A model generated the notes under the pieces. It worked only from the letters and a program-made list of their open reading frames with translations, ran no database searches and was not told where the DNA came from. Below are positions 47,420 to 58,858 of a stretch of 64,000 nucleotides of DNA, one piece after another (position 1 is the first letter of the stretch; every line of letters starts with the position of its first letter). Made by a program: the position numbers and the translations under genes. The DNA is from Whalleya microplaca (lineage: Eukaryota > Ascomycota > Sordariomycetes > Xylariales > Xylariaceae). The stretch is taken from positions 32,643 to 96,642 of the forward strand of contig MU385799.1 in the NCBI GenBank assembly GCA_022497155.1, in the 5' to 3' direction.

Positions 47420-49161
47420 GTTTGAGATAATAGAAGATAAGCCACTTGAAAATGTAGGTTGATGAGTTGGAAGATGAAATTAGGGTTTTAAGGATGAATA
47501 TCTAGTTTTAAGGGAGGGGGGAATCAGTTACGTGACCTGTTACATGAATCATCAGAGTCCACGTATTTTCTTTGATCTATTCAATGTTATTTTTACTGTG
47601 TCCTAGCTTCAATATAACAAAGTATTTGCAAAGTAGTAGAGCGAAATATATGTGACAGTTGCTAAATAGCAATACCCCTCCCTATCCCTTAACAAGGGAT
47701 CTGACCGATCGGCATAGCGAGCATCGGATCTGCATCTGTTGGCGCCTAGTTTCGCCTCAGCCACAACCAACACAAACCAACATCATTACATCATATGCAA
47801 ACATTGACACAAGAAAAAATACTTATTAGAATTAGATGTTGAATAAGTAACAGGCGTGGATGTATAGTATTACTCACTGTGTCACGGGATAGCTAACTAA
47901 GCAACCGCACCCCATATATCTGATAGCAGCACAACCTCACACCTCATCTCGTCATCAACAACTATAGCATACAGATATATACAGCAGATAGCTTCGATAG
48001 AAATCATCCGTAGTGCAGCCAGAAGCCCCATATATCGTGCTAGCAGTTCAGGCACTGAGGGCACTTTTAAATCTCAAGTTCACACCCTGTTTATTTCTTT
48101 ACTTTTCATAAATCCGAGTTATATCTCTGACTCACTAACATATGACTAGTTAGGACGGGCAGGTTGTTACTCTTCCTCCATGTTACGTATTCTTCATTTG
48201 AGGGTCATTAAAAGCATGCTATTCTAATGCTAAAAAACACTCACAGACACGATTACTAGTGTGTTTATTCATTGGGGATGGTAATAGGGGTATTGTATTT
48301 ATAATGTATTCTTATGAAAGTGTATTGACTGTCAAATGTGTAAAGATATTAGGGGCTAGATGGATATGTAGTTATAGGGGAGTGACCGTCGTAATCTCGG
48401 TAGCTGATGTAAAGAAAGACATCCCAAAGAACACTCAAGTCACGATAAATATTGATCCGTGCTCTCCTTCCCGTCGGTCGTCGAAATATTCCTCTATCTC
48501 TGCGTGTTCGCTTGTTCTTTCATTGCTAGAAACGTCTAGTTCACCCAACATGTTGCGATGTCTGTCATGGCTGGGCTTCCTTTGCCATCATGATCTCAGA
48601 GTCATATCTCCTGAGAGCTTCAATTTCTTGGTCAGCTATGCTCTGCCGTCTCCTACTAGCGCTGGTAGTTCTTGCACCTATCCTCATATACATGTTAGGC
48701 CAGCTACGCCTTACTCATGTGCTGACCGTGTTTCAATTCAGTGTACGCGTGTTGTTTGCTCTGATGAGGCTGTTCGGATTCAGCTAAGATACGAGTTTCA
48801 GGTGCAAAGATGCGATGGGACAGGAATATGCATATACGGAGCACATGCACAAGCACCCCTTTAGCCCCCTACAGGCTGATAGCTGAATTCTATTCATAGA
48901 CACGGAGTACTTACATGCATGTATGGATTGCGTATGGTAGGTACCTGAGTACTTACCCAAAGCTGCCCCACCACCGAACGCCAAAGCTCCCCCACGTTTT
49001 GCTAACTGCACCATCCAAGGCCTCCCACCTTCAAGCTTGTGATCCCTTCACACTTCGGCACACTTCGGTCTTTCAGCCTTACCAGAATTGCTACTTCAGG
49101 TTCTCATATTGTTCGGTCGCAACAATATACTTCTTCCCCTATGCGCAGCATCTAATTCATC
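47420..49161. other. Intergenic region, no confident gene
   Basis: 1.74 kb. An ORF with two hydrophobic stretches starts at ATG 48590 (65 aa, MLCRLLLALVVLAPILIYML) but has no homology I recognise, so it is not called. The last ~200 bp are CT-rich, as expected for the CSN4 promoter/5' UTR. Confidence 0.5.
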
Positions 49162-50415
49162 ATGGCTTCTCCCAAAGTCAGCGAGAGCATAGCGCAGGTC
49201 GAGGCCATCGTAGACCAACAACCGGGGTATGGCGCACTGCTCGCCAATATAAAGAAGCTCTCGACACCGCAAACCATAGGCACCGACCTGAAAGCAATCG
49301 TAGACTCCGTCGTCAACAGCACGCTCGGAATCGTCGCCATGCGTACCATCATCAGCGACTTGGTCCCCACGCTCAAGGGCTTCGCCAACCCCGACCTCTG
49401 GATCGACGTCGGACAGCACACACTAAACGCCCTCTCCGCCCAAACGTCGACCTTCCTCGAGCAGGCCGCGCAGATCCGCGAGCTGATGGCCGACGCCCAC
49501 GAGAACAACGAGGACAACCTCGAGGCGGCCAAGGTGCTGTCCGAGATCCCGCTCGACTCCTCGCAGCGTAAAGTCACGAACGAAGACCGCGTTAAGGTGT
49601 GGATTCGTATCGTGCGCAACTACCTCGAGGTCGACGACACGACGAGCGCCGAGACGTACCTGAACAAGCTGAAGAACGTGATCTACCAGGTGGAGGACCC
49701 GGCGCTGAACCTGCACTTCAAGCTCTCGCAGGCGCGGATCCAGGACTCGAAGCGCGAGTTCCTGGCCGCGAGCCAGGCCTACCACGACATCAGCTTCTCG
49801 CCCGCCGTGTCTGAGGACGAGCGACTGCACACGCTCAGCATGGCCGTGAAATGCGCGATCCTCGCGCCCGCGGGCCCGCTGCGCAGCCGCGCCCTCGGGC
49901 GACTGTACAAGGACGAGCGCGCGCCCAACCTCGACGAGTTCGGCATGCTCGAGAAGATGTTCTTCGACCGCCTGCTGGCGCCCGCCGAGGTGGACAAGTT
50001 TGCCCAGAGCCTGTCGCCGCACCAGCTGGCCACGACCTCGGACGGCTCCACCGTGCTCGCCAAGGCCGTCGTCGAGCACAACCTGCTCGGCGCCTCCCGG
50101 CTGTACAGCAATATCGGCTTCGAGGCGCTGGGCGTGCTTTTGGGATTGGACGTCGGCAAGGCCGAGGACACGACGGCCAAGATGATCGAGCAGGGCCGCC
50201 TGGTCGGACGCATCGACCAGATCGAGCAGATCATCTGGTTCGAGGGCGGCGAGGCCTCGGGCGAGAAGGGCAGTGGACGGGCCGAGGTAACCGTGGGCCG
50301 GGAGATGCGCCGGTGGGATGCGAATGTGCAGGGCTTAGCTGAGGAGGTCGAGAACGTCACAAATGCACTACAGCGCGAATTTCCCGAGTTCGTGGCCGCG
50401 AACCTGGTGGTATGA
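49162..50415 (+). CDS. csn4: COP9 signalosome complex subunit 4
   Basis: Single exon, 417 aa, starting at the first ATG after a pyrimidine-rich leader. The N-terminal helical repeats (QPGYGALLANIKKL…, LWIDVGQHTLNAL) are followed by the PCI (proteasome–COP9–eIF3) module in the C-terminal part: NLDEFGMLEKMFFDRLLAPAEV, LAKAVVEHNLLGASRLYSNIGFEALGVLLGL, then TTAKMIEQGRLVGRIDQIEQIIWFE. The CSN removes Nedd8 from cullins and in fungi affects development and secondary metabolism; subunit 4 is a structural PCI subunit. Codon use is strongly GC-rich, unlike the accessory region to its left. It marks the right core-gene border of the accessory island. Confidence 0.92.
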   Translation: MASPKVSESIAQVEAIVDQQPGYGALLANIKKLSTPQTIGTDLKAIVDSVVNSTLGIVAMRTIISDLVPTLKGFANPDLWIDVGQHTLNALSAQTSTFLEQAAQIRELMADAHENNEDNLEAAKVLSEIPLDSSQRKVTNEDRVKVWIRIVRNYLEVDDTTSAETYLNKLKNVIYQVEDPALNLHFKLSQARIQDSKREFLAASQAYHDISFSPAVSEDERLHTLSMAVKCAILAPAGPLRSRALGRLYKDERAPNLDEFGMLEKMFFDRLLAPAEVDKFAQSLSPHQLATTSDGSTVLAKAVVEHNLLGASRLYSNIGFEALGVLLGLDVGKAEDTTAKMIEQGRLVGRIDQIEQIIWFEGGEASGEKGSGRAEVTVGREMRRWDANVQGLAEEVENVTNALQREFPEFVAANLVV

Positions 50416-50728
50416 AGCGAGGAAGCCAGGGAGCCAGCAAGCGGCAAGTTTAGGGGTGGGAGGAAAGATGAAAATTCATGGACATGGCGTTGCTGGATAA
50501 TTAAGGTCACGGACTATGATGATCATGATGATGTACTACAAGGGGTAGGGCAGCCGTAGGGAAGTTCTCTATAACGAACCTCACCCACCAAACCAACCCG
50601 CAAGATAAATAGAGAAAACAAATCAATGAATTCTTTAGATCTAACCAAAGAGTCCCTCGCTCCCATTGACCTAACCTACTCTAATGACGCTAACCAACCA
50701 ACCAACCAACCCACCAAGCAATCAGGGT
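50416..50728. other. Intergenic region between convergent csn4 and hydrolase
   Basis: 313 bp with simple (CCAA)n-like tracts near 50690–50712; otherwise nothing recognised. Confidence 0.55.
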
Positions 50729-52023
50729 TCAATCGAGGTCCGCCTTACGCACCACAATGTACCCCTGGCTGAGCAGCCGGGGGTCGCCCCTCTCCTCCTC
50801 GAAAATGAGCTGCTCGATGGCGCGCCGCTGGCGCGCGTCCGTCACCACGCTGCTGATCTCGGTGTCCTGCGCCTCGGCCAGCCTCATGATCCGCGCCAGG
50901 CCCTCCGCCACCTTCTCCCCCGCCAGGTCGTAGCCCGCCGCTGTCAGGTGCACGCCGTCCATCTCCCAGTACTTGGGCCGGTCTGCTGGGATCATGTCGT
51001 GGTACGGCACTGCGGTGTAGAGGTCGTAGGTGTAGCTGTATGTGTTTAGCGACTCGCCGGTTTTCTTTCTCTAGGTTACATATAGGTGGAAGGTAAGGCA
51101 GGCCACTGGGTCGCCGTGTATATATGTACTTCGTGTGTCTTCATATCCGAGCATGCGGGTATGCTATGTCATGTAGGCAATACTCGAACGCCAGGACCAA
51201 GTAGAGAAGCATGTAAGGAAAACAGAGAAAGAGAAGTGGAAGACACTTACAAGTTCGGTTTCTTGTATCCCTTGATGGCGGCGTTGAGGGCGTCGCGCCG
51301 CTTGCCCACATCACCATTCCGCGCCTTGGTGTCCGGTATCGTCAGCGCGAGGACCTTGCCTCGGCGGGAGAGTGGGATTTCCCAGGTGCGCTCTAGCGCT
51401 TCTAAGATGGGGCGAGGCTGGTGACCCCAGCCGATATCACTGTAAGCGTTGACTTGGTCAGTTCATAGTGTCTTGTACATACGCACACCTAGTGAGATAG
51501 ATATATCGTGATAAACCCGGGAAAGTCAGATAGGGGAATGGAGAGTGAGAGAACTTACTTTGTCCCACCGAGCACTATCGTCCAGTCATACGGCTCCTGT
51601 ACGTTCGCCTGTTTCCCTATTCAGTCAATTTCAGTCAGCCCAGTCTAGCCTCAACATAGCAACGGTGTCTCCTATCCCCTGCTCTCCTCTCCTAATACAA
51701 CCAGAAAGAAACCATCGCTGGAAAATCAAGCAAAAGGAGACAGAGACAAATAAAAGGGGGACAGAAAAAGATAAATAGGGCCACTACGCAAGCAAGGGAG
51801 AAAGATGGCGAAATGCGAACATACAATACCACTGCATGCGCTCCACAAACGACCCGCGCGTTACCAGATCCCCCGGCACGCCATCGACCTCGCACTCGAT
51901 CTCGTACCCCGGGAACGCGGCCGCCAGGCGCTCCCGCAGCCTCTCCGCGTACGGGTTCCCCGCCGGATACCCCGCCGTCAGCGAGTCGCCGAAGCAGAGG
52001 ATGCGCAGGGGCTTCTTGGCCAT
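50729..52023 (-). CDS. SGNH/GDSL-type hydrolase
   Basis: Four exons on the minus strand (52023..51825, 51616..51559, 51439..51251, 51035..50729) give 250 aa. The block I nucleophile motif ILCFGDSLTAGY is at residues 9–20 with Ser about 15; block III is LGGTND, created across intron 2 (IVLGGT then ND); block V is DGVHLTAAGYDLAG with the catalytic Asp and His. It is an intracellular-looking lipase/esterase-type hydrolase with no signal peptide if the ATG at 52023 is used; the frame stays open upstream but becomes basic and low complexity. The small second exon (58 nt) is the least certain part of the model. The natural ester substrate is unknown. Confidence 0.85.
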
Positions 52024-54409
52024 CGTCGTCGTCTTCGCCCGTCTGTCCGTTGATTTGCCCTTGTGCTTGGTCTTATGTAATGGCTTGTCTGTCTGCCTGT
52101 GTCGTGGATGGATGAGTGTGTCGAGGAAGGCAGAGCTTGCGGTTCTCAGCTTCCTCCAGGCACCGGGCATGTATAGAGCGCTGTCTTCCTAGACTGACGA
52201 CGTAAGAGAACGAATGAATATGTAGGTAGAGCCTGGTCACAGGCGACTCGAACAATGAGCCAAAGAAAGTCGCTGATGGTCTAATCACTGGGAAATACAA
52301 TAAGGCAAGTTGTGTGGAATGGAAATCAGACAATATCGGACCGAGACTAGATCGTATTGTATTGTGTTCCGAGCGTATGTAAATGCATGCGTAAGTTGTT
52401 GTTATTACATCAGGTCGGTCGGGCGGTCGGTCGGTCGGTCGCTCGCCAGCCAGGGCGGCCCCGCCAACTTCCCAGGCGGCAGCTGCGATAAGCGTCACCG
52501 CGATGTGGGGTTACGTGTGACCCTAGCCCGCGTTCAGCCCTGCGAAGCTTAACCCGAGTGGGTGAAAGTTCCCCCACATACGAGAGTAGGCAGACGTGGA
52601 AGTATCTTGTCATGGAGTTTGGGTGACGATGTACCTGCGGTGTGTGTATGCAGTAATACGGTATGGTAGATGCGAAAGAGTTCACCTCGTTAAAGCACTT
52701 TGATGAGTTCAATGGACTTTCAATCATATAATTACAGCATTCAAAGTCGCTCCAAAACAGCCACTCCGAAGATTCCTGGTTGAAATCTGCTACGAAGAGC
52801 GGATAAAAGATAAATAGTCCTTAGCAGCAGAATTGCCTGGAGCTTATTGATTTTTCAGCCATTGCTCTTTGCTTAGGCTTCAGAATGAGCCCTTCTAAAC
52901 CTGTGCTTCATAACAATTAACTCCTGACCTTAAACTCAATTTCTGTTGTGTCACTGGTTCTACAGAGAGGACTAAATGAATAGAGCTTGATATAAATATC
53001 TGAATAGCTGCGTATATAGGATATCTGCAACAATATTGTGACAGATCAGCCAAGCTCCTAACTGGGCTAACCTCTAGAAGCATTCCTCACGACAGAAAAC
53101 CGTCAAGATATTCAAGGTGGCATTTGCATATCCCGTGTTAGAGTACAGAATACAAACTTACATTCGTGATATCATAGTTGTGACATAGATGCAAAGTACT
53201 TACACTTACATGCAACCGTCTCAGGCACAGTCCACCTCATTTATCACCAAGGTCATATAGGTAACCTAGACCAACATGAAAATAAGACTACACACAAGGC
53301 AATTGAATCCCACACACATCTCCAACAACCCAAACATTCAATCCCGTCATTCTATCACTCATTCACCAGGCTAGAAACCAATCTCAAGCCACACGTACGT
53401 GTGTACACATACACATACACAAATAACACTATATCACATTCATTACATCTCACGTAACCTACAAAACAAAACAAAGACTCCAGGAGCCCTTGTCTGTGCC
53501 CATTAATCTGATTCAATGATTCTGATTCCAATTCTGAATTCTGAATTCTGATATCTCTCTCAGGGCCATGGCGGCCATCTCAATGCTATAATGAACAACA
53601 CGCAGCAACCTCACAACGGATACAATGAGAACCATACCGCCCCCTCCAATCGCCCTCCCTACCTACCCTGCATACCCCGACCCCTTCCCTTGCAGTAAAC
53701 AACTACCACCACGACAAAATGAAATAGTACCTAAAAAGAGAACAATGCAATTTTTGCCTGTCTGTCTGTCTGTCCGTCTGTCTGTATGTATGTCCTTGCA
53801 TGCATGCCATATGTATGTATGCAGCCCTCAATCAATCAATCAACCAATAATTCCTACCTACCTGCCTAGTCTGTCTGGTAGGTAGGTAGTTTAGTTTGTT
53901 TGCTTCAATGTTCCATTTCAATGCTCCATGCAATGATGAATGATGATGATGATACCCCCTTCCAATGATACCTTCTTCACCCTCCTCCCTCCCTCTCTCC
54001 CTCTCTGTCTGTGTCTACCCTATATCAAATATCCACAACCTCCCATTCGTCCCTGGCGTATGATGCGGCGAAGAGAATCGAAACAAAAATAATGTCGTAA
54101 TGAGAAAAAGAAGAAGAATAGAAGAACAAGAAAATATTATGCTTTGTCAAACAAACATACTTGAAATGCGCACATTCGCCCTGGCTATGCATGCATATAC
54201 CTGCAAAACACACACCTTTGCAGATCTGATCTCTCTTCTCTTCTCTTTCACAATGTGTTCCAATGATGTCTTCTAGAAGGCATGATAACAACGTCTTCTA
54301 ACAATTGTATGTATGTAGCCTGACCCATGTGGGCCAGGATGCTCCAATGCCATACCGATGTGATAATGCAATTCATTTTTTCTGTTGCACAAAACTCGGG
54401 TCAACGACC
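52024..54409. other. Intergenic region with simple repeats
   Basis: 2.4 kb without a recognised gene. It contains a GGTC-type microsatellite (about 52412–52441) and a CTGT/TATG-type microsatellite (about 53757–53815), plus further low-complexity tracts. It presumably includes the 3' UTR of the PH-domain gene and the hydrolase promoter. Confidence 0.55.
53757..53815. repeat. CTGT/TGTA microsatellite
   Basis: A run of CTGT units with occasional CCGT, passing into TATG units. Confidence 0.8.
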
Positions 54410-57400
54410 TTAGAAGGCCTGTCCATGATAGTATTGGTTCTGTCCATGTCTCTCAGGCGGTGGGCTCTGAGCTGGCGAGAAGTGGGCTGGGGGAGGCGAC
54501 ATGCTCTGTTGTGGCATGAAACGAGGGTCAAAGTTGTTATTCGGGGGTGGAGAGCGGAATCTCGGCCCCGGCGATTGCCAACCACCTTCGTGCTCGAAAG
54601 ACCGCGGGCTAGGGCTATTAAAGCCACCGAACCCGGGGGACTGAGGGCCGCGGCCCAAGTTCGAATACATTCCGGCCGGCGGTGGAAGACCGGGAGAACC
54701 CATAGGTGATTGGTATGGTTGTTGGATAGCTTGCTGTTGTTGTTGACGTAGGTTGATGGCGTGCTGAGCAGCCTGACTACTCCAACCTTGTTTCATTTGC
54801 TGCCTGTCACGCTCTCGAGCTTCAATCGCGCCGACTAATCCGCTGCCAGCAGGTTGAGGAACATTTCTGTTACCCGCCATGTTGATTAACGGAGAGCCTG
54901 TGACCCGTGCAACGTGCTCTTGTTCGCGAGCTGACAGGTGTGACTCGCCAGCGCCCCCTTGACCACCCAAGACAGCACCAGCACCACGAGAGCCGGGGCG
55001 TGGCATGAACTCGTTAGGACCTCGGGAACCTGGCCGTTGCAGCAGATCTTGAGAATTGTTCCGAGAATGCGCACCGAAGTACTCCTGACCTTGCCCACGG
55101 CTTAACGGAGGGGTCGGTGTACCTGCTCTGTATCCACTTAGATTGTTGGCTGATGATTGTCTCTGATGCGCATACAGAGGTGTCGTGGTAGCAGCGGCAG
55201 CTCGCTGTTGAACGAACTCTTCAGCTGAGATGCCGTGAGTGCCGGGGCTGTTGTTGGATCCAGGCGTCATTGTTGCTGGATGCCAAACGACACTTCGTCT
55301 TTGGATAGTATCGTCAGACTCCTGACGACTATGTCCCATCTCTGGCCCAGGCGATTTGCGTAGAGGCGCAGGCGCAGGCCCAGGGGAGTAAGAACGAGGA
55401 GGGGCTTGTGAGAACTGTGGAGGGGGTTGCAACACGGGAGTGGGCTGCTTAGCGAGTGATGCGGCACCGTAGTTAATGGTTGGACCAAAATTTATATCTG
55501 GGATCTCAAAACTCGGTCTGGTGGTCTGAACGGGAGATTCATCCGTATTGCCAACTGTTCGAAGGACACCAGCTCTCGGTCGCTCAACCGACGATGCCGT
55601 ATCAGTTGATGGGCGCGAACTGGCGTAGTCAGGGCTGTTAGTCGATGCAGAGTCATCGTAACGACTGCTGCTTTCGTAATGACTGCTTTCTTGACTCTTG
55701 CCAGTGTTTTGACGATGCGGTGCCGATTGAGCAGGACTCTGGTTCAGCGCACGAACTTGATTCAGTCCAGCTACATCAATTCGGTTTGTGAAACTTCCAC
55801 TACTTGACTCGGTCTGCGGCGTCACATCCCCGCGATTTGGGCGATTTTGAAGACTGTCAGTACGTGTCGGCAGAGGTTTCCTGTGAATAGGAGGAGAGGT
55901 ACTGAGTGGCGGTAAGGGTTGCCGCTGGGCGGGGGATCTCGGTCGACCTTGACCACCGAGGGCACCCGGGGGGCTGAGAGGTCCTGGAGGTGGAGGTCCT
56001 GGGGGGTAGCCACGGCCACGTCCTGGAGGAGGCATATTCGGATAGCCTCGACCGCGACCTCGACCTCGCATACCAGGAGGTCCTCCTCGTCCGGGAGGCA
56101 TGTTTCCTGGTGGTCCATATCCGGGGGGAGGCCCATATCCGGGTGGTGGTCCGTGTCCGGGGGGCGGAGGAGGTCGATTGCCAGATGCAGTGCCAGGACG
56201 AGAGTCAGGGTGTTGCGGCCGTGGCCCAGGACCGGGACCGTAGGGGCTACCGGGCGGGGGGCTCATGTTTTGGTTCAACGGTGATCTCGATCGCGACGTG
56301 CCGAGGCCCGTCTGAGGGGGCGGCATTCCAGGCGAGTACGGTTGGTTTGGCGTTAAAGCTTCACGAGACCCGGCATTAGCAGACATCCCAGTATTGTTGG
56401 CGTGAGTATGTACCGAAGGTGGACCACGTTGGTCGAAATGCTGTGGGGGAGGGGGTCCACGTCGCTCATCGCTGCTTCTCCCACCCTCGCTTCCCCCTAC
56501 GTCGTCACCTCTAGGGCTGCCGCCGTTCGTGAGCTGGGCAAGGGTAGTCAAGGACAGGCGGCTATTCGCGCGGCGGATTTCGGGTGAGTGGTAGGCCCTA
56601 TTGGTAGGCCTATCTCCTGGAGCGTGCGAGAAACTAGGGGGTTGGGATACGGGTTCTGGAGTTCCCATCCTTCGCATTCCTTCGAAATCGCGGATGGGTC
56701 CGTCTGTTGGTTCGTCATCAGAACTTACGCGTTCGGGAGTTGCGGCTAAACCGTTCATGAAACCGTGTGCTGCATTAGGACCGCGGCCTACCGGGCTTAG
56801 GCCAGGAGAGCCATCCTGGTGGGCCGGAGGCGGAGGTGGTAGTGGCCCGGACAAATGGGGATCTGACGCGTTACGAGTGTGGCCAGATTTGCTTCCAACC
56901 ATCGTGGGAGGCGCGCGCTCTCTGTCTGCAGCAGGTGGAGCTGAGTCGGTTCTAGGCACCGGCCGGCTGTTTAGTGACATAGAGCGGGACGTCCGGACAG
57001 AAGGAGGAGGTGCTTCGTCTGCAAAGCCGACACGAGGTTTGGGACCAGTACCAGCGCCGGCACCGGCACCAACAGCGGCAGCAGCGGCAGCAGCACCAGC
57101 AGACGGACCGAAACTCAGGCGCTTAGTGCGACTATCGGCTCGGCTTCTCGTGGAACCCCCTTCTTCGATAGCATTCATACGGGTGCCAGTTAACTCTTTG
57201 AGCTTTTTTCTCCAATCTCGCTCGTTCCAGCTTTGACTGCCCTCGGTCAATATCAATCCTGACACATCTAACAGCTCCAGGTACCCGTAACGCTTGTGCT
57301 TGGGCATTGCAAACATGAGAGATCTCGAGTCCAGGACGCTTGCAACTAGTCTCCCGGGGCGGCCGTAGAGGCCAAACGTATCCCACGTCGGAAATAAGAA

Positions 57401-58858
57401 TCTCAGCATCATCTCGAACCCGCTAACAGCTGGGTGGACTTCGGGCATAATAAACACGAAGCCCTCGGTAGAGGACGGTGGCTCGGAGTGGATGGTAATG
57501 TTCCCCTCAATCTTTACCAATGTCGAGGCGTCGATAAGTGACTTGGCCTGCGGATATAGAGCATATGCAGAGTATGCATCAGCAATCGTGGCTATCGGCA
57601 GAGCCTTCTTAGCCTTCTTTCCTTCCTTTTTAGCATCGTAGAACTTGATATCACCCTTCAATACCGGTGTGTGCCGGTCGTAGGGCGACTTCTTCTTGTG
57701 TTCCTTCAGGGCCTTCTGGTATTCCTTCTCATCTGGTGGCGAAATAACACACCAGCAGCGTCTCCACGGCACGCCGGCACCAAATCGGACTCTAACCCAT
57801 TGTTCTACCGGAATGCGTGATCTTTCCATAATGACACCAATATTGTTCACAGTCTTGCCCTTGCCAGCGATCAGAGCACCAGTATACGCCTCTTGGAGGG
57901 TAGAATGCTCAAATATGGCCAGGCGAATTCCAGCAGTCCACTGAATGAGGGAATGGCGGGAATTGAAATGCAACAAGTAACGATTTCGTCCTGCTGTCGA
58001 TATACTGAGAATGTTCTGTAGGGGCTGCTCGTCATTCGATCTCGTGGGTAGCGACTCAATCTGGACATGGGTGGGTGGGTTAGCCTGTTTGTTCACCCCG
58101 CCGTCACAAGTAAATAACCCATGACGGCATCGCCGCGTTCCAACATACCATCTTAATTGACGCGTCGGTCAAGTTCACGAATTTAGGAAGGACCTCCCCA
58201 TTTTCGCCAGCGGCATCCAACTCGGCCGCGTCCCATAGGGACAAGACGGTCCCGACCAGTTGCGCAAAGCATTCTGTCCAGGTGCGATCGGAATTGGGCT
58301 TCCCCTCTGCAGCAGGTTAGATACATGGGCAGCAGCCCAGACGTGCCATGTTGCAGACGTACGAGTATTCTGGTCATCCAGCTTGAGAAAGTAGCCCTCC
58401 TGGTACAGCTTGTTCGCGTGGCTGTTCAGAAAGGTGAAGATGGGCTGGAGCTCCGGTATGGTATCTTCGGTGACGTCCATGAGGGGCGGCTGGTAGGACT
58501 GGACCATAGACAGCGGGCGTGAGGAACTGCGACTCCGGGTTCTGCGGTGAGTTTCAATGGATATGGGCGAGTCGGCTACGGGCGAGCTATCATGGTTGAC
58601 CCGAACCGGCGAGGAGTTGTTGTTCACTGGAAGAGGCGTCGAGACTGCACGGGACCGTCGAAAGCCGCCAAATGAGCTAACGCTGTGGGTTTTAGTATGG
58701 CTGGCGCCGTTGACGTAGGGGCTGGTCCTGTTGTTGCTGGGCTTGCCGTTAGTGTAGGGGATTTGGGCTGGACCGTCGGGCGGCGAAGAGGAGCGAGGCG
58801 ACTCGGTGTAGAGGTTTTTAGGTTCGTTGTTGAAGTGAGAGCCGGAGAACTGGGACAT
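54410..58858 (-). CDS. Large PH-domain protein, Caf120/Skg3-like
   Basis: Three exons on the minus strand (58858..58363, 58306..58149, 58060..54410) give 1,434 aa. The start at 58858 was preferred over the upstream open frame because MSQFSGSHFNNEPK begins a typical hydrophilic leader. The join TQ|GKPNSDRTWTECFAQLVGTVLSLWDAAE restores the conserved region characteristic of this fungal family, followed by PH-like modules spanning about residues 185–560 (RNRYLLHFNSRHSLIQW, VRVRFGAGVPWRRCWCVI, EGFVFIMPEVH, YGYLELLDVSGL). The C-terminal ~850 residues are Pro/Gly/Ser/Gln-rich and probably disordered, including a poly-Gln stretch near the C-terminus. Yeast relatives Caf120 and Skg3 associate with the CCR4–NOT complex and the bud neck/cell periphery respectively; the role in this fungus is inferred. 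Confidence 0.87.

Noticed and set aside
48259..48864. 201-aa ORF before csn4, and a 65-aa hydrophobic ORF inside it
   Set aside because: No recognisable domain, splice pattern or coding bias; overlapping frames are equally open.
49423..50510. Minus-strand ORFs of 218 and 243 aa opposite csn4
   Set aside because: Antisense shadows of a highly conserved GC-rich gene.
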